DNA of 64,000 bases, taken from the NCBI GenBank assembly GCA_963924555.1, contig OZ004591.1, positions 1,860,001 through 1,924,000 on the forward strand, read 5' to 3'. The position numbers and the translations under genes were made by a program. This DNA is from Crambe crambe (lineage: Eukaryota > Porifera > Demospongiae > Poecilosclerida > Crambeidae). Under the pieces are notes generated by a model, which was not told where the DNA came from, did not search any database, and saw only the letters and a program-made list of their open reading frames with translations. The first letter of the stretch is position 1; the number at the start of each line of letters is the position of its first letter. Shown piece by piece: positions 31,131 to 44,572 of the stretch.

Positions 31131-32131
31131 GCCCTGGAGTTGGCACTGCAGCTAGTGACTCTCAGATTATCTGCAGAACATGTAGCTAAATGTGGTTTGT
31201 AGGCTTACTCAGACTGCACCTGTGCATGTTGTTATCAATAGAAGTATATATATGACTTGACTTACTTATCACCACAAAGGGTTCCTTTCTATGGGCAGAG
31301 TTAGCTTAGTTTCAATATACTTGGCTACTTGGCTGCATATTCTTTTCCTTTCTATTTGCAACAGTTATTGGGACACCTCCTGGGTTCACAATGGAACCAT
31401 CGGAAAATAGAACCATAGTTACTGCTGCTCTTGAGAGTTCTGGTGGCGTGATGGGCAACTTGGTCCTTCCATGTGGAGTGACTGGGACTCCTACCCCCAC
31501 TGTAAAATGGTTCAGAGAAGAGACCGAACTGACTGATAACTTTGCTGTGACTGCTGATGGAACCTTGGTGGCTAACGTGACCAATGAAACGGCTTTTCGA
31601 ACAGGTGTCCCCTTTCACTGTGAAGCCACCAACATCTTCGGAGCCAATAACTTGACTGCCACTATCAGGAGCAGGAATGTTGGCGTATTTTATTCACGTG
31701 AGTGCTGATGACAGACTTTAGAAACTAGCTGAATACACAAACTATGCAGCTCTGTAGACTTTGTGACAGTACATCTGGGCCTACACTGTATCTAAGAGTG
31801 AAATGGGAGGTCATAGTGCAAAGTTCATTATTAATTAGCAATCTTGTGATGATGTTATGTTTGGAGGATGGCCACATAAGAACAGCATTGCTTATATTTA
31901 TTAGTTTTTGGTGGGTTCCGCAACACAGTGTCACGGACAGTACCAGTGTCTGCATTCGAGGGTCAATCAGTGGCACTGGAGTGTGACTTTCTACCCAGCA
32001 TCCCTCCCCCCACAATAAGATGGTTCGGTACTAGAAGTAGGATTGATCCAGTGGAAGCACAGAATGCAGTATTATATTTGGAAGGAGGTCGCTATTTATT
32101 CATACGTGAACTAACAGCAGCTCTACTATTC
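31131..32131 (+). pseudogene. Truncated duplicate of Ig receptor 1 first exons
   Basis: About 1 kb is closely similar to 19,671-20,610. The first Ig exon copy is intact (31,365-31,697, same 333 bp, same phase, GT-AG kept). The second (from 31,929) stops after ELTAA at 32,131, where a foldback element begins. A 3-bp deletion lies in the second exon (WFGTRSR against WFDNTRR). No further receptor exons follow before the next gene. It could still be spliced onto another transcript, but by itself it is a gene fragment. Confidence 0.75.
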
Positions 32132-32412
32132 CTAAACTACTATTCCTACTTCACTCCTAAGGAGGAAGTAGGAATAGTAGTTTTGTAATAATATTATTGC
32201 TGTGATTCTTGAGTTTGGTGATGGGTACGGGTAAGGGGTTACTTGACTCACGTATTGCTGAAGGGGGAGTGAAGAGTAGGGATTTAAGTTGGGTGTATAT
32301 ATATGGGCGTGGATATTGAAATTTTAGGAGGGGTAGGAGTGATAGGAATGCAGCTAAATTTTACTGCTATCCCTACTTCACTTTTTATTTAGAAGAAATT
32401 TTTTGCATTCAT
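32132..32412. mobile_element. Divergent family 4 foldback element
   Basis: Contains CTATTCCTACTTCACTCC, an immediate inverted GGAGGAAGTAGGAATAGTAG, and ends ATCCCTACTTCACTTTTTAT with TTTTTTGCATTC, as family 4 does. It interrupts the duplicated receptor exon. Confidence 0.55.
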
Positions 32413-32509
32413 TCTATTAATAGTGGCCTAAGAACGAATTAATATTGCCCTGTGACGCCGCGCCTGCGCGTGCGCCTATCCCCAATGCGCGCGCATCCAT
32501 CCTCACTCA

Positions 32510-32667
32510 AGGTTGGTTGACAAAAAATTTGCCGACAGTGGCAGAATTAAATTTGTGCTCGCTAAAATTAAGACCATTGCATTTGTATGACAGTATTTTG
32601 CTCGCTTGAATTTATCTTGCACATGCGCAAATTCTACCGGTCAACCAACCGGAAAACCTCTGTACAC
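32510..32667. mobile_element. Tc1-like MITE, family 3, copy C
   Basis: GGTTGGTTGAC...GTCAACCAACC arms and the interior TTTGCCGACAGT...GCAGAATTAAATT match copies A and B. The left tip is eroded. It sits about 90 bp upstream of the start codon of Ig/FN3 receptor 2 and so may lie in its promoter or 5' leader. Confidence 0.65.
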
Positions 32668-32757
32668 ACCCACTCTCGATCTCGAGTCAACAATCCAGCC
32701 AGTCGGAGACCATACAATACTCGCCGCGGAGGAGACAGGACAGCCTCAATCAATCTC

Positions 32758-33397
32758 ATGGGCAACAAGATGCTTCTGATTCTATCACTGCTGACATTTG
32801 CAATCTCGTCAATAAGTGAGTTTATAAATAGCTAGCAGCTAGTGATGTGGTTCAGATGGTAACCACAATGCCGCTGAAACAGTCAAACTAATCTACTAGC
32901 ATAGCTAACATAGTAGAATTCACTTGATGAAATTAAGACAAACATCATTTTGCGTCACAGAGTCACAGGAAATAACTCCCAGCACTACTTTCGTGACTAT
33001 TGGTGGAAACGAGACATTGATTTGCCACCATCCTTTGCTCCCAAATGCCACTGTCCGATGGTTTCGAGGTGGACCTGGCTCTCTCGCTAACAACAGCGCG
33101 TTACTTACCACCCACAGAGATGCAAGACTGGTCCAAACTGACTCCAGTCTTTTCATCAGTTCCTTCGATCCTTTGGAACATGCTGGGGAGTATTCATGTA
33201 TTGTGGAGCCTTCAAATGAAGTGGAGCAATCTCTAGTGTCCTGTCCTGCCAGAATAAAACATGCCCGTAAGTGTATACTTATTTTTGTTTGTTGTTGTTG
33301 TTTGTTTGTTGTTGTTATTGTTGTTTGTTTGTTTTTATTTGCTTTCCTAATTAGAAATTCAATCTGGCACCCAATTGCATGGTAGGTGTCCTAGAAT

Positions 33398-33448
<51 letters not shown>

Positions 33449-36400
33449 CTGTGAAAAAAGCCATGACACATGTAGTTAGCATATTCCTGTGAGCAAAAGT
33501 TGTGAAAACTTGCATGGCATCTATTTTCCCATGTCATCATTCCTGAACTATTCACAATGTGATACTTGAAATTATATATATATTGTGCAGACATACAAAC
33601 CGCACTTCTTGTTGAACCAAAAAACACAACTGCTTTTGTTGGCACTAACGCCGTCCTTCACTGTAATCCTGCCCAATCTCTCCCCCCGGCACATATCTCT
33701 TGGACTCGCAATGGACAGGCTCTGGATACTTCCACCAATGGTCGCTTTCAGGCTCCTTCAGGGAATTTATATATCACTACCGTTAGTACCTCTGACGGTG
33801 GACTGTATCAGTGTGTGGCCAGAAATTCAGTGACTGGTGTTAGTGTGAGGTCACAGGAGGTGGTGTTGACTATAGAAGGTACGTGGAGGGTCTTAATTAA
33901 GTTAACCCTAGAACAGCTGAATTAAATATCATTCATGCTTGGATTTTGAGCTCCAAGCAAATGAGAAAGCTGATTAAAATTTGAGGGTATAGGGCAGCTG
34001 TACCTGCCTTCCTATCATCGATGTTGGGGTGCCTGGCTGCCAGATGAGCAACCCTTCCTTCATTATAATCGCCTGACCATTGACTGGCTAACTTGACAGT
34101 CACCCATAGTACACTTCCATCCTTACGTAGAGGAATTCAAAAGTCATTATAGGAACTTTTGAAGCATGGAAGTGGACAGATGGTGCAATTCATTAAAGGC
34201 TGTTGCTGTGCGACATACTTTCCTAAGCACTGAAAATTGATACTCCTTCCCTCCCTTCCTGCACTCCTCATATAGCCCTCATACAGCTGCTCTCCCTAAA
34301 TTCCACTCATTCACAAAGCTTCTTTCCCTGAATTCATACTGCACACAAAGCTGATGTCAGGGTGATGGTGCATGCACTTCAACATTAGACATCTCAGGAA
34401 AAAAACAAGCAGTGTCTTTATTTTAGGGATGAATTAGCTAATTTTTTCATGGATTCATGCGTGACGGTTATTAAGTACAGTGGAACCTCTCTTAGCGACG
34501 AGTCTCTCTATATTCAGGAAACAAAAACCTCCCTATTAGTGACATTTTTTCAAGGAACCAAACCACTGCTAATACAAATTGAACCTTTGAAGAGTGGAAA
34601 CCTCTCTATTAAGGAAAATAAAATAAGGACTGAAGTAGGTCCCAAAGTGTCTAAAGGTTCCACTGTACCGACATACTTGTTCACATAAAATTAAAGTAAT
34701 CCTGATGTGATGCAAACTATGATGTTTCATTCCGATTACAAGGAATATTAATGCAGTTGTAATAGGATGCTTAACCATCCTTTTAGCCTTCTCATCATCA
34801 ATATGCCATTTCGTAATTCATCTAACACTTACTACACTAATGTACTAAAATCACATGATCTATGACCATAGCCAAACTCCAGCATCAGCTGACAACTCTT
34901 TTAATGTTACCTGGTATAACCAGCATGCCTTAGCTTCGGGGCTAGAATCACTCCTTTGTCAAAACTCTCTCTCTCTCTCGTTTTCCAGCACCCATTGAAA
35001 ATATGACGGAGACCACCCCCACTTTTATTGTCGAGCCAGTGAATACGACAGCCACAGTGGGAGAAAGAGTGATCCTGGAGTGTGCTGGACAGGGATACCC
35101 GCAACCCTCCGAATCCTGGCAGAAGTTTAACTCCAGGACCTTCCCCACAGGGGAACACATTGAGGGAACTGGGGCTCTAGTGATCGAGAGAGTGTCCCTT
35201 ACAAACGCGGGAATCTATATCTGTAGAATCAGGAACCAGAATGGCGAGGAAGTGGACAGAAGAATCATCACACTCACTGTTCAAGGTACAAGGATTCATT
35301 GCTAATAGATAGACAACATTTTCAAAGAAAATAAGTTTGCCGAATCACTCCTTGCAGCTAGAGGCTGTAGTGCAGTTAGTACTACTTTGGTTGGTACAGC
35401 TATGCATAAGGCTACAGTATAATTTATAATTAATGAGGTGGGTAGTTATGAGATGCTATAGTTGAAACTACAGTTTCATACTGACTAGCACTTGAGGGCA
35501 AACCAGATGCGCTAAAAAATTCAACCACTAAATAGCCATGACTCGATAGCATCTCATAGTCAATGTTACCACTCCCCTCATACTCATGAAACATACCGTA
35601 ACCTTAAATCAACAGATTATGTGGGAGAAAGATTTTTTTTTTGCGAAAGTCATCAAAATCATTGATCTGTTTACATTAATACCCACTAAACCACTACATT
35701 TAGCTAGTACCTGCAAATAGAATGTTATGGATGTAAAGCTACCTGTGGGAAATGAAGCTGCAATGTATATGGTATTGTTTTCCTCCCACGTGTGACCTCA
35801 TTATCAACCTCACTGGAATGTGACACAAACATCCTCCAAAAGCCCCACAAGTGTGGAGTGTTGACATGTGCTGATGCTCAAGCATGTATGAACGTGTTAA
35901 TCAGTGTCTACCTTGTGTAGTAGCCTAATACAGTGAAGGAACATACCTCAAGAACCTTGGGCCAATAAACCATGCATGTTGCCCAGGCCATGTATTTTTG
36001 TTGTGGTTGTTGTTGTTGTTGTTGTTGTTGGAAATTTTACCAAGTGAATGCATCTGTGTGCTCCACTGAATGTGGGAAGACATTCATTGGATAGTTCACT
36101 GGCTGGCTCTCTATTCAGGACGCAATACTAATGATAATAATAACCGCAATCTCTATTAGGGACATTTTTCAAGGAACCAAGCCATACTGCTAACAAGTGA
36201 AAGGAAAAAAAATTATGCAAAATAAAAAGGCCATGTAGTGTTAGTCTGTACTTTTACCTATAGCAGTTTCTGTGAATAAACATCAAAATTATGCTGCCTT
36301 CAATAATAATCCCTACATCACTGCCTCCCACCAAGCTGCTTTGCCTATTAGGGACATTTTTCAAGGAACCAAACCACTGCTAATATAAATTAAACCTCTG

Positions 36401-39400
36401 AAAAGTGGGAACCTCTCTATTAAGAATAGCTGGTCCCTAATCATCCATTATATGGAGGTAGTTGGCCACTAGTGTATCATAGTATCGTTATGTACATTTG
36501 AGCCCCTGGTATTGAATCCCTATCGCCCTATAGCTAGCTATACTTTAAAAAGTGATGATTATGCTCATGAATTTATTATCCACAAGATGTCTGTCTGTTG
36601 CCTTCCTGTGAATAACAGTCTGGTCTTGTGAGAGAGATGATAGATTGATGAGTGTGATTTGCACCACATGAATGTCATTTCCAGACTCTTGATTGATTTT
36701 CCTTTTGTGTGTACATAGAACCCCCACACTTCACTGGGGGACCACCCCCACATCTCTCTGTCAGCAGGGGAGATGCTCCAGTCAATATATCTTGTGCAGC
36801 TGCTTCATCTGGTAAGTGATGCTACAATTATTCAATAACAGCTTATTTTTTTACTACCGTAAATCGGGAAAATTTCGCTGTTAAAAATAATTCGCAGTTG
36901 GCTCAAACAACGAAAATTAAACACGTGAAATATTTTCTACAACGGATTATTAAAAAATATATGGTAGGAAGCATACTAGCTAGCTTGCATTGCACTCATG
37001 TCTCTCAAGTATTTGAAGCAGAAGGATGGTCTTCCAGATCCAAAGGGATCTCTGTCCTGTTCCTTCTCGGGCTATTGCTCGAGCGAATTGCGAAGTGGAG
37101 GCAGAGTTAGTTAGTTCGAGATATTCTTTTGACCACATGTCCTACAATCGTGGTTGATTTCTTCACTGCCACCGCGTACCTGTCATTTGTTGGCTCCCTC
37201 AAACTCTAGAGACTGGCATCTCACATGTCACAGTACACATGGTAGTCACAAACACAGTAAGTGGTCTGGAACTCTGCGCTAGCACTTGCCGCCATTTTTC
37301 TCCAGCTGGATTTAGTAGCGAAATTTTCGTTGTTGAAAATAATTCGCAAAAACAAATAATAAACGCATCGAAAAAATAAAATGCGAAGATATTTTACGCG
37401 AAAATTTCCCGATTTACGGTAGTACACAACTGACATGCTCATACTTATGAATATCATAATATTATTGTGTTAATGAGTATCAATTTGAAAGTATCTTCCC
37501 AGGTCATGATGTCATCATACCAATTTACACATCTCATATCCCTCTTGCTGAGAGCTAGGCTAACTGTCCTCTCTCTAGATCTCTTAGGGTCATTTTTTCC
37601 TTTCTTTTCCTCACAGACTCCCTGGACCTTTACCTTCTCTCCATGGGGAGAGTAATCCACAGAGCCACCAGCACCGGTGGTGGTGACATCACAATCCAAA
37701 CTTCCGTTGGCTATTCAAGCACAAGTTCCTCACAGACCTACCAGTGCATTGCCGTCAATACTCTCAAGTGCATCAGCACCAAGATACTAGTCACATTCAT
37801 CGACTCAACCACACCTTCTGAAGCAACCACACCCACATCTGTAAGTGGAGCCACACCCACTGAAATATCTGTGAGTGAAGCCACGCCCACTAAAGTATCC
37901 ACTAACATATCGCATGAAACCACACCCACCCTGGTACCGATAAATGAGACTGCACCCACTGAAGTATCGGTCACACCCACTACCAGTGATGCACCCTCTA
38001 CCAGTAATGCTACTCCCACTACCAGTGATACCATGTCCAATGCCACATCCACCACCAGCGATACCATGCCCACCAGTAATGCCACACCTACCACCAGTGA
38101 TGCCATGCCCACTGCTAGTAATGCCACACCCACCACCAGTGATGCCACGCCCAGTGGCAGTAATTCCACACCCACTTTTGGCTTAAGTACGGAGAGGCCA
38201 GGGAGCAATGAAACAATGCCTGCTCTGAGTATTCAGACTTCATCCCCATCTGTGATGATACTGGTTGGAAGCCGTCTGCAAATGATGTGTCAGGCCAAAG
38301 CCCCAAGAAACTGGGATATCAAGTTTGACTGGTTTTTCGACGGGGAAACCAGACCACTTGAGTCCAATGAGACTGCAGGACTACAAATCATTCAGACCAA
38401 AGGAATCCAAGCAAAAGAAGAGGAGATATCCATAGAGACCAGCCTGATAATAAATCCTGTGAGTGCTTCCCATGAAGGAACTTACACGTGTCGCTTCTTC
38501 TTCTACGAGTTTCCATCGGAAATCAATCCTAGGCAGCTACATGGTGACATAGTTGTGCACGTCCTACCCCCTCCACTCACAACAAGTTCCACCTCCTCTA
38601 CTACTACTACTACTAGTCATGTGACTTCCACAGAAAGTGTTACCATGGCAACACCAGCAAGGACCCAATCTACTAGTGTCTCGACAGGAAGTGGACCAAC
38701 TCCGACAGGAAGTGGGGGACAGCGAAAACCTCCCAACCCTCCAAGAAATCTTTCGATTAATAAATACTTTGTTTCGGATGGTATCTCCATTTCATGGAGT
38801 CCTCCAGCGGAAAGTGAGGTCACCATCACAGGTTATAAGATAAACTGGAACACGCAAAACTTAATCAGACCAGTTGCCAGGTTCTCCATAGCAAGGAATG
38901 GTTCACAGGATGAATACAGATACAGCATCAGCATGTCCTTTGACACATCAGTACCTTTGTTGGTGTACGTGTGGGCTTATAACATTCATGGCGACGGACC
39001 TTATGCTTCTGCTGAACTCCAACCCATAACAAGTGAGTAGCAGGGCTGCATTTAGGCCCCATCCCCTTGAGATTTGTTACATATCTTTGATTAAGGTATT
39101 CCCCATACAAATTAGCTCCCCCTTAAGTCTAGTGCTGGATAAAGGCAAGAGTTTGAACCCCGAACATCTGAATGATGTGGAATCATAATCTTTAGCTATC
39201 TGGTTCACAAGGTTCTATTTTCATTTGGTATTGTATATACATAGGGCCATCCACACTAACTACCTCCAATACTCCAACCACTCCCACAACCATGCCTCCT
39301 ACCACAACCACACCTCCGACTGCACCTCCAACCACACCCTTCGAGGACTGCACTGCTATTGCTGCTAACTCAACATCCATTCATTTGCAATGGCCTGTAA

Positions 39401-39403
39401 GTC

Positions 39404-39434
<31 letters not shown>

Positions 39435-40709
39435 TCTTCCAGTGCTTCAGTTAATCTAGCAGTGTGAGTCCTGATACCACAAAATTGCTTTCATATTTTT
39501 AGGAAATCTTTACTGACTCTGTGGAAGTGAGAGCCACTTGTTTCAAAGCCAGGTCAACTCACTTAGTGTCTGTCCCCTCCTCCACTTCCTCCTCCTTCGC
39601 TCACATCATTGACCAGGTCTTGCCTAATTGCTCCTACATTATCCAACTCCAGTCTTCACGAAGACGGGCTCTTTGCAGTGTCAGTACCCCAAATGGACAA
39701 GGTATGCAATTATGTAATTTACACATGAAAAATTACATACCAAGTACAGCCACAAAATGAAGGTCCAAGTGTTATATTAGGTAAAGGATTGTCATTCGCC
39801 AAGCTATTGTGGTTGATAAAGGATAGTCATTACGTATCGATCGCACATGCTTAGCTATCTCTATATTGCACACATGCACCTGTGTGTGGTGGGTAAAGGG
39901 TAGTCAAATAAATAAACTCTGATTGTGCAGTTGACGTCAGGGAGTCAGTGCAGAGGTTCCCCAATGGCACAATAAGACTGGACTGGCACCTCCCTCCAGA
40001 AATCAGGAATGATCAGTTGTCCATTGAAGCCAACTGGGGGAGAGGTTGGGTCCCCATAACCTCCGGGCTACACGCCCTTGCACACTTTGAACCCAACCGC
40101 CAATACCAAGTCCAACTCCGGTTCCGACATGGAGGATGGGAAGGACATCTGAATGTGACCATTCCACCGTCAGAGGGGACAACCAATGAAGGCCCCTCAA
40201 TCAACACACAGACAGAAGTGGCTCTTATCTATGGTGTGATATTTGGGATCGTGTTGATAGGGTGTGTCCTGCTGGTGGCCATCATTCTGGGCCTCAAGTA
40301 CGTCCAGTGGAAGAGAAGAGAAAAAGACAAAAGTGAGTGGGATTATGTCCTACAATTATGAGTTTGTCCTACAAATACAGGACATGGGGTTATATCCTAC
40401 AATTATAGGACATGGGGTTATGTCCTACAACTATATATAGGACGGAGGGTTTGTCCTACAGATGTACATGACATTATTGAGCCGACAAGATCCTTAATAT
40501 TCTACATTATGTGTTTCTGTGGGTGACTGTTTCATTATCGTATTGTACAGTTACAAACTATCGTGAGAAGAGCAAGGAAGAGTTTGACCGAATGAGGTAA
40601 GTGAAATCAAAGGGTTAAAGCTGATGATTGCAATGCTATTATTTTTGCTGGCAGTTCAAAGAGGTCATCTATGACTTCCATCAAGTCTAGCAAGACCAGT
40701 GACGTTTGA
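32758..40709 (+). CDS. Ig / mucin-like / FN3 transmembrane receptor, complete
   Basis: Eleven exons: 32,758-32,815; 32,961-33,266; 33,591-33,878; 34,989-35,285; 36,719-36,811; 37,617-39,032; 39,245-39,396; 39,503-39,701; 39,931-40,332; 40,551-40,596; 40,655-40,709. The total of 3,312 bp gives 1,103 aa. A signal peptide (MLLILSLLTFAISS) is followed by three single-exon Ig domains, a fourth split over exons 5-6, and a Thr/Ser linker with TPTTSDAMP-like repeats (O-glycosylation likely). Then come a fifth Ig (MMCQAKAPRNWDIKFDWFFD), FN3 (PPRNLSINKYF...SISWSPP), two further FN3-like domains, a membrane helix (GVIFGIVLIGCVLLVAIILG) and a short basic/Ser-rich tail of about 47 aa ending KTSDV. No kinase or phosphatase domain. 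It is likely an adhesion or recognition receptor at the plasma membrane. Not assignable to a named orthologue. The terminal SDV-COOH could be a class I-like PDZ ligand (S-x-V). Confidence 0.88.
34476..34667. mobile_element. TA-flanked MITE (CAGTGGAACCTCTCT ends)
   Basis: The left TACAGTGGAACCTCTCT and right AAAGGTTCCACTGTA are inverted. It lies in intron 3 of the Ig/FN3 receptor. A related interrupted copy (GAACCTCTCTATTAAG) is at 36,140-36,430. Tigger/mariner-like termini; no protein. Confidence 0.65.
36193..36325. mobile_element. Single arm of foldback family (5,967-6,402 type)
   Basis: CAAGTGAAAGGAAAAAAAAT through AATCCCTACATCACTGCCT matches the left arm at 5,967-6,090. It is inserted in a second CAGTGGAACC-type MITE remnant, whose GGGACATTTTTCAAGGAACC appears on both sides. 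Confidence 0.6.
36855..37421. mobile_element. TA-flanked MITE (ACCGTAAATCGGGAAAATTT ends)
   Basis: Terminal inverted repeats CCGTAAATCGGGAAAATTTC and GAAAATTTCCCGATTTACGG lie within intron 5 of the Ig/FN3 receptor. The subterminal TTCGC/GCGAA words repeat. No transposase. Confidence 0.7.
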
Positions 40710-41186
40710 TCATCCACCTATACATGAACACTCAACTATTATTATTATCATTGCCATCGTATATTATTGTGTTATTATCAAACCTTTTTTTGTCAAGTGT
40801 ATTTTAATCCATCATATACATAACCATATGAATGATTTACTCTCTCTATCACAATGAACCAGGGGGAAAAGAGCACCTTTGTTTTTTCTAGAAAAACTTG
40901 AGGGAAACACTTTTTCAGAGGTAGGACACCCTTTCTCCAGAGGGTTGTTCCAACTACACTCCCCCAGCCCCCATACTGTGGTGTTGGGCTTTACACTGAA
41001 TGCTGGTATTATGGCCAAGGGTCGGTCCCTGTGGTCAGCATTACAAACTAGATAGGTATGTGGCCCTAGTAATGACCTGTAGATACCTACAAGAGCAACG
41101 CAACTTGCCATTAGTCTTGTGCATCCTATGAATTCCTTATCAAGTTTCATACAGATTTCAGGAAAGGATATCTCGAATGCAGCAAA

Positions 41187-41340
41187 TGTTATGTCCAATT
41201 TTTAAGCTAGGATATTTCACAGTGTATCCAAATGTTATGTCCAATTTTTAAGCTAGGATATTTCACAGTGTATCCAAATGTTATGTCCAATTTTTAAGCT
41301 AGGATATTTCACAGTGTATCCAAATGTTATGTCCAATTAT
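41187..41340. repeat. 46-bp tandem repeat near SRPRA 3' end
   Basis: About 3.3 copies of AATGTTATGTCCAATTTTTA + AGCTAGGATATTTCACAGTG + TATCCA, ending 22 bp before the SRPRA stop codon. In the SRPRA 3' untranslated region if transcribed that far. Confidence 0.8.
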
Positions 41341-41361
41341 TAACAGTAAAAAAACTGCGAG

Positions 41362-43954
41362 CTACTTGAGAAGTACTGAGACCACGGCTTCCACATTAAG
41401 GGATTTGATGTCTGTGTACCTCTGGCCTGTCCCGATGAATACTATTGGCTGTCCTGTAGTGTAGGTCATGGAAATAGCAGCACCGACCTACAAGAAGGAC
41501 ATGAAATTTCGAGATCAGAACTGGGGTTGGCATAATTCTGCCCTTGAACTTAGCATACAGGTAGATTCTAGAGATACTGTTTAAAATTTTGCATTTTTGG
41601 GCTTGTATAATTTCCAGTTCACACACATCTCTTCATTTACCATCAATGGTTATTAGCCCACCTTATCATCAATGGTGTCAAATTTAGTGAGGAGAATGCC
41701 GTCGATGGTGCGTGTGTTTCCTTCCTCAGAGTGGTCCACCAAGGCCCTGTTGAACTTGAATAGCTGGTCCACAGCCTCATTGCCTACTAGAGCCTCCCCC
41801 ACAAACAGGACCAGGTGCGGGTTATTGACACGGATCAGTTTGGCCAGAGCTCTCATGAGTGGCTCATTGTCCTGCATCCTCCCGGCAGTGTCCACCAGGA
41901 CCACATTGTACTTCTGCTGACGGGCTGCAAGGGACAAGAATCAAACAAAGAGTCGTCAATAAACCCAATATGGTAAAGGGTCACCATTTCAGCAAGCACA
42001 TATAATATGCAACAGAGAATGGGTGGGGAAAGGCCCCACCCATCTCAGCAAAGGGTTATGAGGCACATGAGCAGCCTTGCATCCAATGCGTGATGGTTTT
42101 GGTAGCCCAGCTGCTTCACTAACATGTGTGCACATGTTTAAATGCAGCAATGCACGCGTGAATCCGTGAAATCAAAATTATGCGTGAATAACCACACCCA
42201 GTGTGTGATGGTGGGCAGGCTGATAGCCTAGCTAGAGGATAGTACAAGGAGAGCTGACAGGTCAGGAAGAGGCATAGCCTTCTTTAATAACCACAACAGA
42301 GCTTCCACTCCAGCACATCCTAAACAGTCATGTATTAGAAGGTTAAATTACCATTTAATCTGGTAAAGGGTCACCAATTAAGCAAGCATATGTATCATAT
42401 CAAGATATATATATCATATGCAAAATCTGGTAAAAGGTCACCACACCATCAATCACACAAGAGTCCTTGTTGACCTACCATAATGAATGGCTTCCATGGC
42501 AACTCCTGCAGCATCTTTACCATAGCCCCTGTCGTAGAGCATGATATTGGGAGGGGCTCCCTCTCTCTGTGGAGGGTTCAGGGAGGACAAGTGTTGGGTG
42601 TGAGTCCGAAGCTGCTCCACAGCCCCTGAACGAAATGTGTCGCAAGCAGCAATCATCACTCGGTGACCATTCTGAAGCAGCCAGAATGCCACCTGCAAAA
42701 AAAAAAAAAAAAAAAAAAAATTAATACCTTAATACCATGCCAATGGCGGCCGTTTTGGTGCACACTCTCCATAGAGCATAATATAAATTGTGCACCAAAA
42801 TGGCTGCCGTTGGTATGGTAAAAGGATACTCTATACCCTTATTCCATTCAGAGAAGTCATACATACTTGATATGATGCACCACTGGCAAAGTTTGAAAAA
42901 CCAACAAACATGTCTATAGTGGCCACCAAGGGGAAGCGGTGTACATATGTAGACAGAGTGTGAGTCCAGGATATTACAGAGAGAATTATAGCAGTCTGCT
43001 ATTGGCCACTTGCCAGGTCAAAAGGTCAAATATCTGACATAATAATGTAAAGGCCTTGTCATGATATGGCCAAGGTTCCCATGATCTGATATTTTGTCAG
43101 AGAGTTATAATCCTCACTGAATAGAGTCTGTGAATGTACATGGTGGTATGTATGTTAACACACAGGTGGTATGTATGTTAACACACAGTTGTCACATTCT
43201 ATATGTAAACTGTTTACTGAATCAGGCACAAGTTCAGCTCCACTTACTTTGGCAAGGTTGGTGGACTTTCCGACGCCGTTGACACCACAGAAGGTGATGA
43301 CATAGGGGTCACCCTTTTCCGATGCCTGCATGACGTCTCGCAGGATGTCAATGCGACGCTTCGGGCTGAGGATCTGAATCAGGGATTCCTCCATCGACTG
43401 ACGAATGGTGGACTGCAATCCTACGTACATAAGTGAATAAAAAATTTTGAAAACAGAATTCTTCTATGTAGAAAATGTAAATGAGCATACCCTAGTAATC
43501 AACATAGCTTTCATTATGATAGCCATCATTCTAATATCCTGCTAATTGCCTCTGTGGGTCATTGGTGCCAGGGTTTTAATTGCCCAGCAAGACTCTATGC
43601 AAAAGATATGCTTGGAGCTGATATCACCACTACAACTCACCAAAAAATATCACACCAAAACAATGCATGGCTATCACTCCCAACCCATAATCAATCACTC
43701 ACCTGTGAAGTTGCTAATGACCTTTCCGTCCAGCTTGGTTGCTACAGACTGACAGAGCTTGTCTGCAATGTCGGCAGCCACATTCTTGCCAATGAGGTGC
43801 TCCTTCATCTTGTCGAGTATGGGGGCCATTCCCTCTCTGGTTACCACCTTCCCCGAGGTCAGGCTCTTGAAAAAAGAGAACATTCCCCCTCCTATGCCAC
43901 CACCACCACTGCCAGTGCTAATGTATATTTACAGAGAGAGGGGGGAGAGAGAGG

Positions 43955-43995
<41 letters not shown>

Positions 43996-44362
43996 TGGAA
44001 TTCCTGTAGGTCCAGTGTGCAGTATTATTGCTGTTCATAGATGTATTCAAAGAAGATAATGTTAGATTTGGTCAGAAAAATGTCCTGAAACTCAGTCTAT
44101 CTTTAGCTCATACAGAGGCTCTCTAGAATGGCCAAGAGGAGGAACCTTTACATTTCCAATGCAAGTTCCCCTCCTAAGAGCTCGAATATGAGACTCCTCT
44201 AGATTCCACTCACCTGGTTGGTTTGGGATTATTGTCAGTGGATGAAGTGGCATCAGAAGCTTTCAGGGGCTCCAGTTCCTTCATACTACCTTGACCTGAA
44301 TACTGAAACACAACAGGAAAATAAAAGATTCAACGCACATACATCTCTCTCTCTCTCTCTCT

Positions 44363-44410
<48 letters not shown>

Positions 44411-44501
44411 CTCCCTCCCTTTCTCTCCTTCATACTACCTTGACCTGAATACTAAAACACACAAAACATGAAAGATCGACTAACATCGACATCAACACAC
44501 A

Positions 44502-44572
<71 letters not shown>

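Noticed and set aside
37738-38208. 156-codon minus-strand frame
   Set aside because: It is the antisense of the mucin-like repeat in the receptor exon; low-complexity Val/Gly, no domain.
43554-44040. Plus-strand frames of 93 and 151 codons across 43,554-44,040
   Set aside because: They run antisense through SRPRA exon 7 and a (GA)n tract; the minus-strand exon is clearly conserved.
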